Shown here: positions 25,893-34,357 of the stretch, piece by piece
Numbering within the stretch: the stretch's first letter is position 1
Layout: each line of letters begins with the position of its first letter
Assembly: GCF_004337365.2 (NCBI RefSeq)
Contig: NZ_CP044016.1
Coordinates: forward strand, 4,321,507-4,385,506
DNA length: 64,000 bases
Direction of reading: 5' to 3'
DNA from: Rhizosphaericola mali
Lineage (GTDB): Bacteria > Bacteroidota > Bacteroidia > Chitinophagales > Chitinophagaceae
Notes under the pieces: generated by a model
The model's database searches: none
What the model saw: only the letters and a program-made list of their open reading frames with translations
What the model was told of the DNA's origin: nothing
Translations under genes and position numbers: made by a program

Positions 25893-26720
25893 ATGCATAG
25901 AAAGGAATTTTTAAAGATGATGGCAATTTTACCATTGCTAAAATCAAGCAATGGATTAGCGCAATTACTTTTGGCAAATAAACCATTTCCAGTTACGGAG
26001 AGAATGCCCGTATTTTTTGTAGGGCATCAAGATTTTTCCAAAACGCCACATCAAACGCCATTTACCAAAAATCTCCGAACGATGGGAGCTTCAGTAACTC
26101 CGATTGCGATTTTGGTAATGTCTGCTCATTGGTTGACTTTGGGTGATACATTTGTCAATTTGAATTCCCAATTTTCCACACCAGAATATCCATCTAAAGG
26201 CGCTCCGGAAATCGGCAAATTGATAATGAACGAAACAAATACGAAAGAGGAGCAAAGTCGTGATTTGGATCATGGCGCTTGGAGTGTTTTGCGCCATTTG
26301 TCCCCAGATGCTAAAGTTCCCGTATTGGAATTAAGTATAGATATGAGTAAGCCGTTGGACTATCATTATCAACTAGCAAGGCAATTATCGAATTTAAGGA
26401 CGCGTGGTGTGTTGATTGTAGGCAGTGGCAATATTGTGCATAATCTGGATATGTCCGCATTAAAATTTTGGTCAAGTAAGCCTTATGATTGGGCTATGGA
26501 ATTTGATAATTGGGTAAAAGATAGAATTGATGAGCGCGATTTTAGTAGCTTATTTCAATTTGAAAAATTAGGGAAAGTTGCTGATTATTCAGTGCCTACT
26601 ATGGATCATTATTTACCTATGTTGTATTGTTTATCGTTATGCGAATCGGACGAAACAATTACGCATACATTTACAGAAGTGACAAGAGGGTTGAGTTTCA
26701 GATGTTTTCGAATAAGTTGA
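25893..26720 (+). CDS. LigB/YgiD-type (DODA-type) extradiol ring-opening dioxygenase, divergent
   Basis: The 275-residue product matches class III extradiol dioxygenases such as YgiD. It retains SAHW near residue 77, LDHGAWSVLRHL, VLELSID, and GSGNIVHNL with a metal-binding His. The usual GHGSPM motif reads GHQDFS, keeping the His only. The DFGGFP segment between SAHW and the LDHG block is missing, shortening that region by roughly 15-20 residues. The N-terminus (RKEFLKMMAILPLLKSSNG) may be a signal sequence. Substrate and activity are uncertain. Confidence 0.8.
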   Translation: MHRKEFLKMMAILPLLKSSNGLAQLLLANKPFPVTERMPVFFVGHQDFSKTPHQTPFTKNLRTMGASVTPIAILVMSAHWLTLGDTFVNLNSQFSTPEYPSKGAPEIGKLIMNETNTKEEQSRDLDHGAWSVLRHLSPDAKVPVLELSIDMSKPLDYHYQLARQLSNLRTRGVLIVGSGNIVHNLDMSALKFWSSKPYDWAMEFDNWVKDRIDERDFSSLFQFEKLGKVADYSVPTMDHYLPMLYCLSLCESDETITHTFTEVTRGLSFRCFRIS

Positions 26721-26721
26721 A

Positions 26722-26748
26722 AACGCCAATTCTATTAAAATTGGCGTT
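26722..26748 (+). terminator. hairpin after the dioxygenase gene
   Basis: AACGCCAATT pairs with AATTGGCGTT across a 7-nt loop, starting just after the stop codon. There is no strong T-run, so termination is probable but not certain. Confidence 0.5.
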
Positions 26749-26790
26749 GGATATATTATTTACTTTGGAAATCTTTTTAGATGGCATTAT

Positions 26791-27081
26791 CTAAAATAAT
26801 ACATCATGTAAATCTTGATTTTTTTCAAATGTCGCTTTAGCAAATGGACATAGGGGAATAATTTTTATATTATTTTTTCGGGCAAAATCTACCGCGCCGA
26901 GAACAAGTTGTTTGCCTACGCCTTTTCCGTTAAATGCTTCTTCAACTTCGGTATGGTCGATGATAAATTTGTCTGTTCCAGCCCAAGTGTATGTCATAAG
27001 GCCGGCATGCGCGCCATCATATAAGGCTTCAAAGTCGCCTTTTTTTTCAGTATTGTGTTGTACGATTTCAAGCATCTGCAT
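26791..27081 (-). CDS. GNAT-family N-acetyltransferase, YjdJ-like
   Basis: The 96-residue product is a minimal GNAT domain of the YjdJ/NATD1 type. EVEEAFNGKGVGKQLVLGAVDFAR near 45-68 (core GKGVGKQLV) is the acetyl-CoA-binding loop, and IIPLCPFAKATFEKN completes the fold. Its start overlaps the osmC-family gene by 14 bp, so it is the last gene of a three-gene operon with YjdI-like and OsmC-like proteins. In E. coli yjdI and yjdJ are also neighbours. The acetyl acceptor is unknown. Confidence 0.88.
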   Translation of the reverse strand: MQMLEIVQHNTEKKGDFEALYDGAHAGLMTYTWAGTDKFIIDHTEVEEAFNGKGVGKQLVLGAVDFARKNNIKIIPLCPFAKATFEKNQDLHDVLF

Positions 27082-27475
27082 TAATTTTTGTGTTTATTGC
27101 AATATTTCCTGTCAAGGTTTTGTGTACGGGACATTTCTCTGCAATTAATAAAATTTTTTTTAATTGTTCTTCATCTGGATGAAAAGAGGAGAAGCTAATC
27201 GTTCGGGTAAATGTAGCACTATTCGTTTCTGGTGATTTTTCTAGATCTACATCGACAATGATATTACCAACATTCCATTCTTTTCGATCAATATACATTT
27301 TTAGCGTGGCAGCTGTACAACTTGCTAGCGAAGTCGCCAAAATCTGATGTGGATCAAATCCTTTATTTTGCCCACCTTTATCAAATGGCTCATCTGTTAC
27401 CAACTGATTATCGCCCGCAAAAATTTCTGTATAGAATTTTTCTTCGCCTAAAATGGCTTTTACTTGAATTCCCAT
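27068..27475 (-). CDS. OsmC-family peroxidase-like protein
   Basis: The 135-residue product has the OsmC/Ohr fold, with the two redox cysteines at Cys53 (SLASCTAATLKMY) and Cys115 (AEKCPVHKTL). These enzymes reduce organic hydroperoxides using a lipoylated or dithiol donor. GFDPHQILATSLASC is the family helix. It lies between the YjdI-like gene (1 bp upstream) and the GNAT gene (14-bp overlap), so all three are cotranscribed. A thiol-stress role fits the family but is not proven here. Confidence 0.92.
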   Translation of the reverse strand: MGIQVKAILGEEKFYTEIFAGDNQLVTDEPFDKGGQNKGFDPHQILATSLASCTAATLKMYIDRKEWNVGNIIVDVDLEKSPETNSATFTRTISFSSFHPDEEQLKKILLIAEKCPVHKTLTGNIAINTKINADA

Positions 27476-27476
27476 T

Positions 27477-27689
27477 TTATTGATGTAATTTATAACTCAA
27501 TGCACCGGAAGGGCATTTTTCAATTTGATTCATTAATTCTTTTGTTGTTGCATTCTCAATTTTTATCCAAGGCTTTTCTCTTGGGTTATATACTTTTGGT
27601 AAGGTTTTCACACATACCGCTGAGTGGATACAAACCGTTGGTTTCCAATATATGGTCATTTCTTCATTAGAATATTCATGTACATCCAT
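27477..27689 (-). CDS. YjdI-like (4Fe-4S) mono-cluster protein
   Basis: The 70-residue product matches the divergent 4Fe-4S mono-cluster family that includes E. coli YjdI. Cys20 and Cys26 lie in CIHSAVC and Cys59 in EKCPSGALSY. Only three Cys are present, so His22 or an exogenous ligand would complete a four-ligand site. It is the first gene of the YjdI-OsmC-GNAT operon. Its electron partner is unknown. Confidence 0.88.
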   Translation of the reverse strand: MDVHEYSNEEMTIYWKPTVCIHSAVCVKTLPKVYNPREKPWIKIENATTKELMNQIEKCPSGALSYKLHQ

Positions 27690-27740
27690 GCAAATATATT
27701 TTCAATGAAATTACGTATTATTTATTAGACAAATGCATGA

Positions 27741-28283
27741 TTAACTTGCTTTTGTATGGGGACGTGTAATTTTTAGTTTGCACCATTTTAATAATTGTAT
27801 ACAGGCTGTTATAGGCAGAAATATATAAATAACAATAAGAGAAATTAGTTTGATTTGCGTAGCGACACTTGAAATCTTTATTTCCGAAGCATTCAAATCG
27901 GGAAAAGTATGAAGCATTTGTAAAACGCAGAAATTTTCTATACAATCAAATACGGAAAAGCAAATACAAGCGATGAATAGGCATTTCCAAATGAAGGAAT
28001 AATTCCATTTCTTCCAGGTATAACCAAAATAATTCCTTCCAAATGCAAGCAAAAAAAAGGGAAATGGAACGTCTAATAAAGTGAGAAATTGATATTTTGC
28101 TCTTCCTAAATTACCATATTCTGTAAATAAATGCTTTACAAATAAGAGATCGTATCCCTTAATTTGATAATCAAGTTTTGCTGTTTTGGAAAATTGTTCC
28201 AATGTAGATCCGAAGAATGTGAGTGCCAATGCATTGATCAAAAACAATACAAATGTGAGCATTACTTTTTTACGTGTAGACAT
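27741..28283 (-). CDS. hypothetical four-helix membrane protein
   Basis: The 180-residue product has about four hydrophobic segments, near residues 7-24, 66-82, 94-122 and 142-165, with a basic C-terminus (KWCKLKITRPHTK). I recognise no family. It lies 48 bp downstream of a Crp/Fnr regulator gene on the same strand and may be its target or partner. Confidence 0.7.
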   Translation of the reverse strand: MSTRKKVMLTFVLFLINALALTFFGSTLEQFSKTAKLDYQIKGYDLLFVKHLFTEYGNLGRAKYQFLTLLDVPFPFFLLAFGRNYFGYTWKKWNYSFIWKCLFIACICFSVFDCIENFCVLQMLHTFPDLNASEIKISSVATQIKLISLIVIYIFLPITACIQLLKWCKLKITRPHTKAS

Positions 28284-28331
28284 ATTTCAAAATTTTAAGG
28301 CAAAGGACGATTGAAATATCTGCGTACACAT

Positions 28332-28913
28332 TTACATATGTAAAGATTTGATTTTTTTCCTTATTCTACTGAGTTGTGTCGGCGTGATGCCCAAGTATGA
28401 TGCAATGTGATATTGTTGTACTTGGTTTTCAATATTAGGAAATTCCGATTTAAGGATATCATATCTTTTTTCTGCATCCAGCATCACCAATTCGATTTCT
28501 CGTTTTTCTTTTTGAACAAAATGCAATTGTGCAATTTTCTTTGCGAGTCTTTCTAATTCGATATTCTTACTACATAATTGTTCGAAATCGTGATATTTTG
28601 CTTCATATATATTGCAATCGCTTAGGGCCTGTTGATTTATTAAATTTTCCTTTTTCGTAATCAGCGAAGCGTATGCTCCAATAAAAGATGGTGCAGTAAA
28701 AAACGTTTTATTATACTCAATTCCGTCTTCGTTTCTATAAAATCCGCGAACCAAACCTTCTTGCAATATTCCAATTTTGGTTGCGATTTCTCCCTCTCGA
28801 ACAAAAAAATCCAAATTGGATAGTCTTCTTTCTTTAAAAATATTTTGAAATTGTTGCCATGTTACTTCGGATAGAGGCGAAATATTATTAATATATTTTT
28901 TTAAATCATGCAT
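28332..28913 (-). CDS. Crp/Fnr-family transcriptional regulator
   Basis: The 193-residue product has an N-terminal beta-roll (about 15-115) and a C-terminal HTH with IASYLGITPTQLSRIRKKI near 170-188. The acidic ERRLSNLDFFVREGE and EGLVRGFYRNEDGIEYNK segments are typical of Bacteroidota members. It precedes a four-helix membrane protein gene on the same strand. The inducer is unknown. Confidence 0.9.
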   Translation of the reverse strand: MHDLKKYINNISPLSEVTWQQFQNIFKERRLSNLDFFVREGEIATKIGILQEGLVRGFYRNEDGIEYNKTFFTAPSFIGAYASLITKKENLINQQALSDCNIYEAKYHDFEQLCSKNIELERLAKKIAQLHFVQKEKREIELVMLDAEKRYDILKSEFPNIENQVQQYHIASYLGITPTQLSRIRKKIKSLHM

Positions 28914-29034
28914 TCGAAAAGTGTGTATTGAAACTTAAGGTTCTATGGTTTAAAATTATTGAAGCTATTAATATGTGAAGCTGAAATTTTGTTAAATTTG
29001 GAGTATTGGTTCTTATAATACAAAATACGAATCT

Positions 29035-30114
29035 ATGGATTTTTCTAAAATCTCCCTAACCTTCGGAATGCACCGAGAAAAAGAAGTGATTTGGCTTGCT
29101 TTTGAGTATAACAAAGATTTGATTAATGAAATCAAACAACTATTGCCAACTGCAAAATGGAGTAGTACTCAAAAGAAATGGCATGTTCCTGATGATAATG
29201 CGGTGAGAGATTTATTGCACTTGCCCATGAAAGAATATATGGGAAAACGAGTAATGCCAAGACTGAGTTTCAATAATCAAGCACAGTTACAACGTATGAT
29301 GGACGAGCTACGTCTGCGTGCCTATGGCGAACCAACTATCCGAACCTATAGTGTGGAGGTAGCTCAATTGATGTATTTGCTCAAAGAATTTCCAATACAA
29401 AACTTGACTTCTGAGCGTCTAAGAGCTTACTTGTTGTACTGTTTTGAAGTGGAAGGTATTTCTGTCAATCAGATGCATAGTCGATTAAACGCACTAAAAT
29501 TTTACTTTGAAAAAGTATTGGGTAGGGATAAGTTTTTTATGGAAATACCAAGGCCACAGAAGCCTTCTAGTTTGCCCAAGGTATTTAGTGAAAAAGATAT
29601 TGAGCGACTATTTGAAGTGATAGATAATCAAAAACATCGATTGATGTTACAACTTTGCTATGGAATGGGGTTGCGAGTGAGTGAAGTTGTGAGATTGAAA
29701 ATTGCAGATATTGATAGTGGTCGTATGTTGGTTTTCATCAATAATGGAAAAGGAAAGAAAGATCGATATGTACCTCTTCCGGAATCTATTTTGGACGATT
29801 TGCGAAGCTATTATAGGGAGTACAAGCCAAATATTTACTTATTTGAAGGTGCCAATAGAGGACAATATGCCATAAGAAGTGTGCAAGGGGTTTTTCATAC
29901 GGCGAAAGAGAAAGCAAAAATTCGTAAAAAAGTCGGGATTCATGGATTACGCCATAGTTATGCGACACATCTGTTGGAATATGGAACGGACATGAGTTTT
30001 ATCCAAAAATTATTAGGACACAATAATATAAAGACCACTGAAGTGTATGCGAAAGTTTCCAATACACATCTCGCAAAAGTAAAAAGCCCATTAGATCGTA
30101 TGAAAAAAAGCTAA
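29035..30114 (+). CDS. tyrosine recombinase with extra N-terminal module
   Basis: The 359-residue product carries the full catalytic set: Arg in GMGLRVSEV, Lys in NGKGKKDRYVPL, His and Arg in HGLRHSYATHLL, His in LLGHNNIKTT, and Tyr in EVYAKVS. A SAM-like core-binding domain spans about 85-165. Residues 1-75 form an additional module with the pattern LAFEYNKDLINEIKQ and TAKWSSTQKKWHVPD, resembling a HARP-type domain. No excisionase, phage or cassette genes are adjacent. The target site is unknown. It could be a chromosomal or integron-like integrase rather than part of a live element. Confidence 0.9.
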   Translation: MDFSKISLTFGMHREKEVIWLAFEYNKDLINEIKQLLPTAKWSSTQKKWHVPDDNAVRDLLHLPMKEYMGKRVMPRLSFNNQAQLQRMMDELRLRAYGEPTIRTYSVEVAQLMYLLKEFPIQNLTSERLRAYLLYCFEVEGISVNQMHSRLNALKFYFEKVLGRDKFFMEIPRPQKPSSLPKVFSEKDIERLFEVIDNQKHRLMLQLCYGMGLRVSEVVRLKIADIDSGRMLVFINNGKGKKDRYVPLPESILDDLRSYYREYKPNIYLFEGANRGQYAIRSVQGVFHTAKEKAKIRKKVGIHGLRHSYATHLLEYGTDMSFIQKLLGHNNIKTTEVYAKVSNTHLAKVKSPLDRMKKS

Positions 30115-30132
30115 GAACTATTTTTTCTTAGC
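30110..30132. terminator. shared hairpin between two convergent genes
   Basis: GCTAAGAA (30110-30117) pairs with TTCTTAGC (30125-30132), flanked by an A-run and T-rich sequence. It spans the stop of the recombinase gene and reaches into the 3' end of the YagU-like gene. Confidence 0.55.
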
Positions 30133-30657
30133 CGAACAATCGGGTAAATGATTGAGTATTTTCCTACAAGCTTCTAATGCGCCACCAAATATAATATGTG
30201 AACCAAATTCCCACACATGCCAAGCTTTAGGCATTTGGCGGACTTTTCCTTGCATTCCCATCGCAGGCAAGGTTGTGCCATGCGTTAATGTCCACACCGC
30301 AATTCCTGCTGGTATTCCTTCTGCTGAGCTCACGGCTTTAGATTTTTTCGCGGCAATGGCATAGCCGACTCCGATTGCAGCGCCAAATACATAGTGCACG
30401 ATTTTTAACGATGTAATTCGTTGAGATTTTGTCATAGGCTTTTTTGAAACCAGCGATTTTGTCTCTGCGACTAGTACGGCTGGTGGCATATTCTCAGGAT
30501 GTCCATTGACATCAGCACCGTATAGTAGTTTTTGTTCGGGTGTTGGCTTCCATATTTTTTCTCCTAATTCTTGTAAAGGTGGTTCTACCAAAGATTTGAT
30601 CCAAGAGGCAAATAATCCACTCGCTATACCAATGGCAATTTCTTTTCCGTATTTCAT
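30118..30657 (-). CDS. YagU-like (DUF1440) membrane protein
   Basis: The 179-residue product matches the DUF1440/YagU family of inner-membrane proteins. IAIGIASGLFASWIKSLVE opens the protein, NGHPENMPPAVLV is the polar loop, and HYVFGAAIGVGYAIAA is a membrane helix. In E. coli YagU has been linked to acid resistance. The gene converges with the recombinase gene, only 3 bp from its stop codon. Confidence 0.78.
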   Translation of the reverse strand: MKYGKEIAIGIASGLFASWIKSLVEPPLQELGEKIWKPTPEQKLLYGADVNGHPENMPPAVLVAETKSLVSKKPMTKSQRITSLKIVHYVFGAAIGVGYAIAAKKSKAVSSAEGIPAGIAVWTLTHGTTLPAMGMQGKVRQMPKAWHVWEFGSHIIFGGALEACRKILNHLPDCSAKKK

Positions 30658-30784
30658 CGTGTAATATTTTAGGGTAAATAAATATTTAGTTTAAAGTTAT
30701 TTTATTTTAAAGAAAGATTTTGTGAAAATTATTCCTTTGGCTTTAACCTTATGTTATCCAATAATAGGTACGAAATAGATTTGT

Positions 30785-30792
30785 TACATTTG
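30785..30792 (+). promoter_or_regulatory. candidate -7 element of rfaD
   Basis: TACATTTG fits TAnnTTTG and lies 37 bp before the start codon. No TTG at normal -33 spacing is visible. Confidence 0.4.
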
Positions 30793-30829
30793 CTAAGTAA
30801 TTATTTAAATATAAAATTATTTCTATATA

Positions 30830-31828
30830 ATGGTAGACGGCAAAAGAATTATAGTGACAGGTGCAGCAGGTTTTATCGGTAGTTGCATGGTGGAATATCT
30901 TAATGAGAAAGGATACGAAGATTTGATATTGGTGGATAATTTCGGAGAAGATGAAAAACGACCCAATTGGTCTGAAAAGAAATTTACCGAAATTGTAGAA
31001 AAAGAATTCCTTTTCGAATGGTTGACTACACATGCAGACGTGCCTTTGGCAGCGGTAATTCACATGGGCGCAAATTCCAGTACAACAGAATTTGACTATG
31101 AAGTTTTGAAAAAATGGAATGTGGAATATTCGCAAAAATTATGGGATTTCTGTACGGCAAATAAAATTCCCTATATCTACGCGTCTTCTGCGGCTACTTA
31201 TGGCGATGGTGAATTGGGATATGATGATAATCATGAAGTTATTTACCAATTGAAACCATTGAATCCTTATGGTATTTCCAAAAATGAATTTGACAAATGG
31301 GCGTTAGAACAATCCACTACTCCAACTTTTTGGGCGGGTTTGAAATTTTTTAATGTGTATGGTCCGAACGAACAACATAAAGGTCGTATGGCAAGTGTAA
31401 TTTCTCACGCATTTCACCAAATTAAGGAAAATGGGAAAGTGAAATTATTCAAAAGCTATAAAGAAGGTTATGCAGATGGTCAACAACTACGTGATTTCGT
31501 TTATGTAAAAGATTTGGTCAAAGTTATGTTTTGGATGTTGGACAATAGTTTGTTAGAAAATCCGATTCCTTCTGGTTTGTACAATGTTGGAACCGGACAC
31601 GCACGTAGTTTTTACGATTTAGTGGACTCGACATTTAAAGCAATGGAGATCGATACAAATATTGAATTTATCGAAATGCCGATCGATATCAGGGATAAAT
31701 ACCAATATTTTACAGAAGCCAATATGCAAAAATTACATCAAGCTGGTTACAACGTACCATTTTACGAATTGGAAGATGGTGTGAAAGACTATGTTCAAAA
31801 TTATTTAGCAACTGCAATTCAATACTAA
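30830..31828 (+). CDS. rfaD: ADP-L-glycero-D-manno-heptose 6-epimerase
   Basis: The 332-residue NAD(P)-dependent SDR epimerase makes the heptose donor for the lipopolysaccharide core. The Rossmann motif GAAGFIGS is at 12-19. The active site contains SSAATYGDGELGY, and the Tyr-Lys pair is in NPYGISKNEFD. NVYGPNEQHKGRMASVI is family-specific. The length is normal. proC begins 28 bp downstream. Confidence 0.94.
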   Translation: MVDGKRIIVTGAAGFIGSCMVEYLNEKGYEDLILVDNFGEDEKRPNWSEKKFTEIVEKEFLFEWLTTHADVPLAAVIHMGANSSTTEFDYEVLKKWNVEYSQKLWDFCTANKIPYIYASSAATYGDGELGYDDNHEVIYQLKPLNPYGISKNEFDKWALEQSTTPTFWAGLKFFNVYGPNEQHKGRMASVISHAFHQIKENGKVKLFKSYKEGYADGQQLRDFVYVKDLVKVMFWMLDNSLLENPIPSGLYNVGTGHARSFYDLVDSTFKAMEIDTNIEFIEMPIDIRDKYQYFTEANMQKLHQAGYNVPFYELEDGVKDYVQNYLATAIQY

Positions 31829-31856
31829 TATCAAGTAAGGCAATTAATCAAAATTT

Positions 31857-32657
31857 ATGGCTCAAAAGATCGCAATTATTGGAGGTGGTAACCTTGGCGC
31901 TTCGATCGCAGAAGGTTTATTGGAAAGTGGATTTATTCGTGCAGAAGATCTAATCATTACGCGAAGAAATACGAAAGCATTAAATGCATTTGTAGAAAAA
32001 GGCATCCAAGTTGTTTCAGATAATAAGCAAGCGTTGGCATTTGCAGATTTTATATTGTTTGCAGTGAAACCCTTTCAGATAAAAGAAATTTTGACCGATT
32101 TATTGCCTTATTTGGATGCGGCAAAGCATACAATTGGAAGTGTAATTACTGGTATTTGGGTAAAAGATATTGTCGAAGTAATCGGTAATAATTTCACGAT
32201 TTTTCGCATCATGCCGAATACTGCGATCGCTATTCGTCAGAGTATGACTTGCCTATGCGGACACAATGCTTCTGGAGATCAATTGGATTATGTTACACAA
32301 ATGTTTGACCAATTAGGCAAAACTGTTGTAATTGAAGAAAAATTGATGGATGCTGCGACGGTTTTGGGTGCTTGTGGTACGGCGTATGCACTTCGTTTCA
32401 TTCGTGCTAATATTCAAGGCGGTATTGAGATTGGATTTAGCGCGGCGGTCGCATCTCTGATCGCAGAACAAACTGCCAAAGGTGCTGCAGATTTGCTTTT
32501 GCAAAAAAATACCCATCCCGAACAAGAAATTGATAAAGTTACCACGCCAAAAGGCTGTACAATTGCAGGCTTAAATGAAATGGAACATCAAGGTTTTAGT
32601 TCGAGCGTAATTCAAGGAATAAAAGTTAGTTATGAAAAAATCGTAGGAGATAAATAG
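31857..32657 (+). CDS. proC: pyrroline-5-carboxylate reductase
   Basis: The 266-residue product catalyses the last step of proline synthesis, reducing P5C to proline with NAD(P)H. The nucleotide site IIGGGNLGASIAEG is near residues 7-20. FAVKPFQIKEIL is near 62. RIMPNTAIAIRQSM is near 116, and TPKGCTIAGLNEMEH with the signature TPxGxT lies near 228-240. The length is normal. It is probably cotranscribed with rfaD. Confidence 0.94.
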   Translation: MAQKIAIIGGGNLGASIAEGLLESGFIRAEDLIITRRNTKALNAFVEKGIQVVSDNKQALAFADFILFAVKPFQIKEILTDLLPYLDAAKHTIGSVITGIWVKDIVEVIGNNFTIFRIMPNTAIAIRQSMTCLCGHNASGDQLDYVTQMFDQLGKTVVIEEKLMDAATVLGACGTAYALRFIRANIQGGIEIGFSAAVASLIAEQTAKGAADLLLQKNTHPEQEIDKVTTPKGCTIAGLNEMEHQGFSSSVIQGIKVSYEKIVGDK

Positions 32658-32732
32658 CTCAAAGCGAAATGTGAAAAGCAAAATTCTTTCTCAAATTTAT
32701 AATTCATAACTTATCATTTATAATTCATTTTC

Positions 32733-33638
32733 ATGTCTATTATAGTTGAACATTTAGTTAAAAAATACGGTACCCAAACGGCTGTCAATGATGTCAGTTT
32801 TCAATTGAAAAAAGGCGAAGTTGTTGGTTTTTTGGGACCAAATGGTGCGGGGAAAAGTACGACTTTGAAAATGATTACAGGTTATTTACAACCCGATAGC
32901 GGTAATGTCCAAGTTGCAGGAGTGGATATGTTGCAAAATCCAATTGCTGCTAAACGCAAAATTGGTTATTTGCCAGAGGCGAATCCTTTGTATTTGGATA
33001 TGTATGTAAAAGAGTATTTGAATTTTATTGCCAAAGTGCATCAATTAGATAATATTCCAAATCGTATCGATCAAGTCGTTGAATTGGTAGGATTAGGTCC
33101 TGAAAAAGGTAAAAAATTACAACAATTATCCAAAGGTTATAAGCAACGCGCTGGCTTAGCGGCTGCATTGATACACGAGCCGGAAGTGTTGATTTTGGAC
33201 GAGCCGACAAGTGGTTTGGATCCAAATCAAATAGTTGAAATAAGAAATGTAATCAAGGAGCAAGGCAAGAATAAAACGGTGCTTTTTTCTTCGCATATAT
33301 TACAAGAAGTAGAAGCGGTTTGTTCGCGTATTTTGATATTGAATAAAGGTGTTTTGAAAACGGATCAATCTATTATAGAAAAGATGGAAAGTGCAGATAC
33401 ACAAGCTTTGATAAAGATTTCATTCAAAGAAATTATAGAGCCACAATGGTTGTTGCGACTGCCATCTGTAACGACAGCAGAAAAGGATAAAAAGAACGTG
33501 TGGCATATTACAACAGCGGATTTGGATGTGACGAGAAAAGAGTTGATGGCATTGGCACTCAATGAAAATTTTACCATTATTTCTATGGAAACAGGTAGCT
33601 TGGATTTGGAAAATACCTTCCGAGAAATGACAAAATAA
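32733..33638 (+). CDS. gldA: GldA-type ABC transporter ATP-binding protein
   Basis: The 301-residue ATPase has Walker A GPNGAGKST near 34-42, the signature LSKGYKQR, Walker B VLILDEPTSGLDP, and a C-terminal extension typical of GldA. In flavobacteria GldA works with GldF and GldG in gliding and type IX secretion-linked motility, but neither partner is in this window. The start is 75 bp after proC, in an AT-rich leader with two copies of TATAATTCAT. DUF2461 follows after 5 bp. Confidence 0.85.
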   Translation: MSIIVEHLVKKYGTQTAVNDVSFQLKKGEVVGFLGPNGAGKSTTLKMITGYLQPDSGNVQVAGVDMLQNPIAAKRKIGYLPEANPLYLDMYVKEYLNFIAKVHQLDNIPNRIDQVVELVGLGPEKGKKLQQLSKGYKQRAGLAAALIHEPEVLILDEPTSGLDPNQIVEIRNVIKEQGKNKTVLFSSHILQEVEAVCSRILILNKGVLKTDQSIIEKMESADTQALIKISFKEIIEPQWLLRLPSVTTAEKDKKNVWHITTADLDVTRKELMALALNENFTIISMETGSLDLENTFREMTK

Positions 33639-33643
33639 TTGAT

Positions 33644-34312
33644 ATGAAAAAGTCTTCCTTACACTTTTTAAGTTCCTTGGAAAAAAATAATCATAAAGAA
33701 TGGTTTGATGCAAATAAGACGGATTACCAAGATGCAAAAGAAGATTTAATATTAACTGTTTCTGATATTTTGCGTCAATTTCAACAAAAAGATACTACAT
33801 TGGCACAAGTGGAGGCCCAAAAAACGCTTTTTCGGATCAATCGAGATGTTCGTTTTAGCAAAAATAAAGCGCCTTATAAGACCAATCTTGGAGCAAGTAT
33901 TAATGCTTCTGGACGTACGGGAAATTTGGCGGGTTATTATCTACATATTCAACCAGGTGGCAATAGTTTTTGTGGTGGTGGATTGTGGAATCCCGAACCC
34001 GAAGCGTTAGCCAAAGTGCGCCAAGAGATTGATTATAATTTGGAAGAATTTGAAGCGATCGTTGAAAATAAAGATTTTAAGAAACAATTTGGTGGCTTGG
34101 AAAGAGCAGAGGAATTTCTATTAAAACGAGAGCCTAAAGGATATACGAAAGACAATCCTGCTATTGAATTTTTAAAATTCAAATGTTTTATTGGGAGTCA
34201 TCATTTGACGGATAAAATGGTACAATCAGAGGCGTTGGTTTCCGAAATTTTGCAATCATTTGAGGCAATATTTCCACTGATTCAGTTTTTAAATAGAGCA
34301 ATTTTGGACTAA
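33644..34312 (+). CDS. DUF2461 domain protein
   Basis: The 222-residue product belongs to DUF2461 (TIGR02453-type). FLSSLEKNNHKEWFDANKTDY opens it in part (NNHKEWFDANK). RINRDVRFSKNKAPYKTN and YYLHIQPGGNSFCGGGLW follow, all family hallmarks. The function is unknown. It starts 5 bp after gldA and is probably in the same transcript. Confidence 0.9.
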   Translation: MKKSSLHFLSSLEKNNHKEWFDANKTDYQDAKEDLILTVSDILRQFQQKDTTLAQVEAQKTLFRINRDVRFSKNKAPYKTNLGASINASGRTGNLAGYYLHIQPGGNSFCGGGLWNPEPEALAKVRQEIDYNLEEFEAIVENKDFKKQFGGLERAEEFLLKREPKGYTKDNPAIEFLKFKCFIGSHHLTDKMVQSEALVSEILQSFEAIFPLIQFLNRAILD

Positions 34313-34357
34313 TCGACCATTGCTTTTTTAGATAAATAAAAAATATTAAAACGAACT

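Noticed and set aside
25822-25914. 30-codon frame running into the dioxygenase start
   Set aside because: It overlaps the promoter-like element and the downstream start. Nothing supports translation.
29035-30657. Recombinase as part of an integrated mobile element
   Set aside because: No att repeats, phage, conjugation or cargo genes are seen around it, and flanking genes look like chromosome.
32685-32732. Two TATAATTCAT copies before gldA as an operator
   Set aside because: The leader is extremely AT-rich and the copies lack symmetry or regular spacing, so chance is sufficient.
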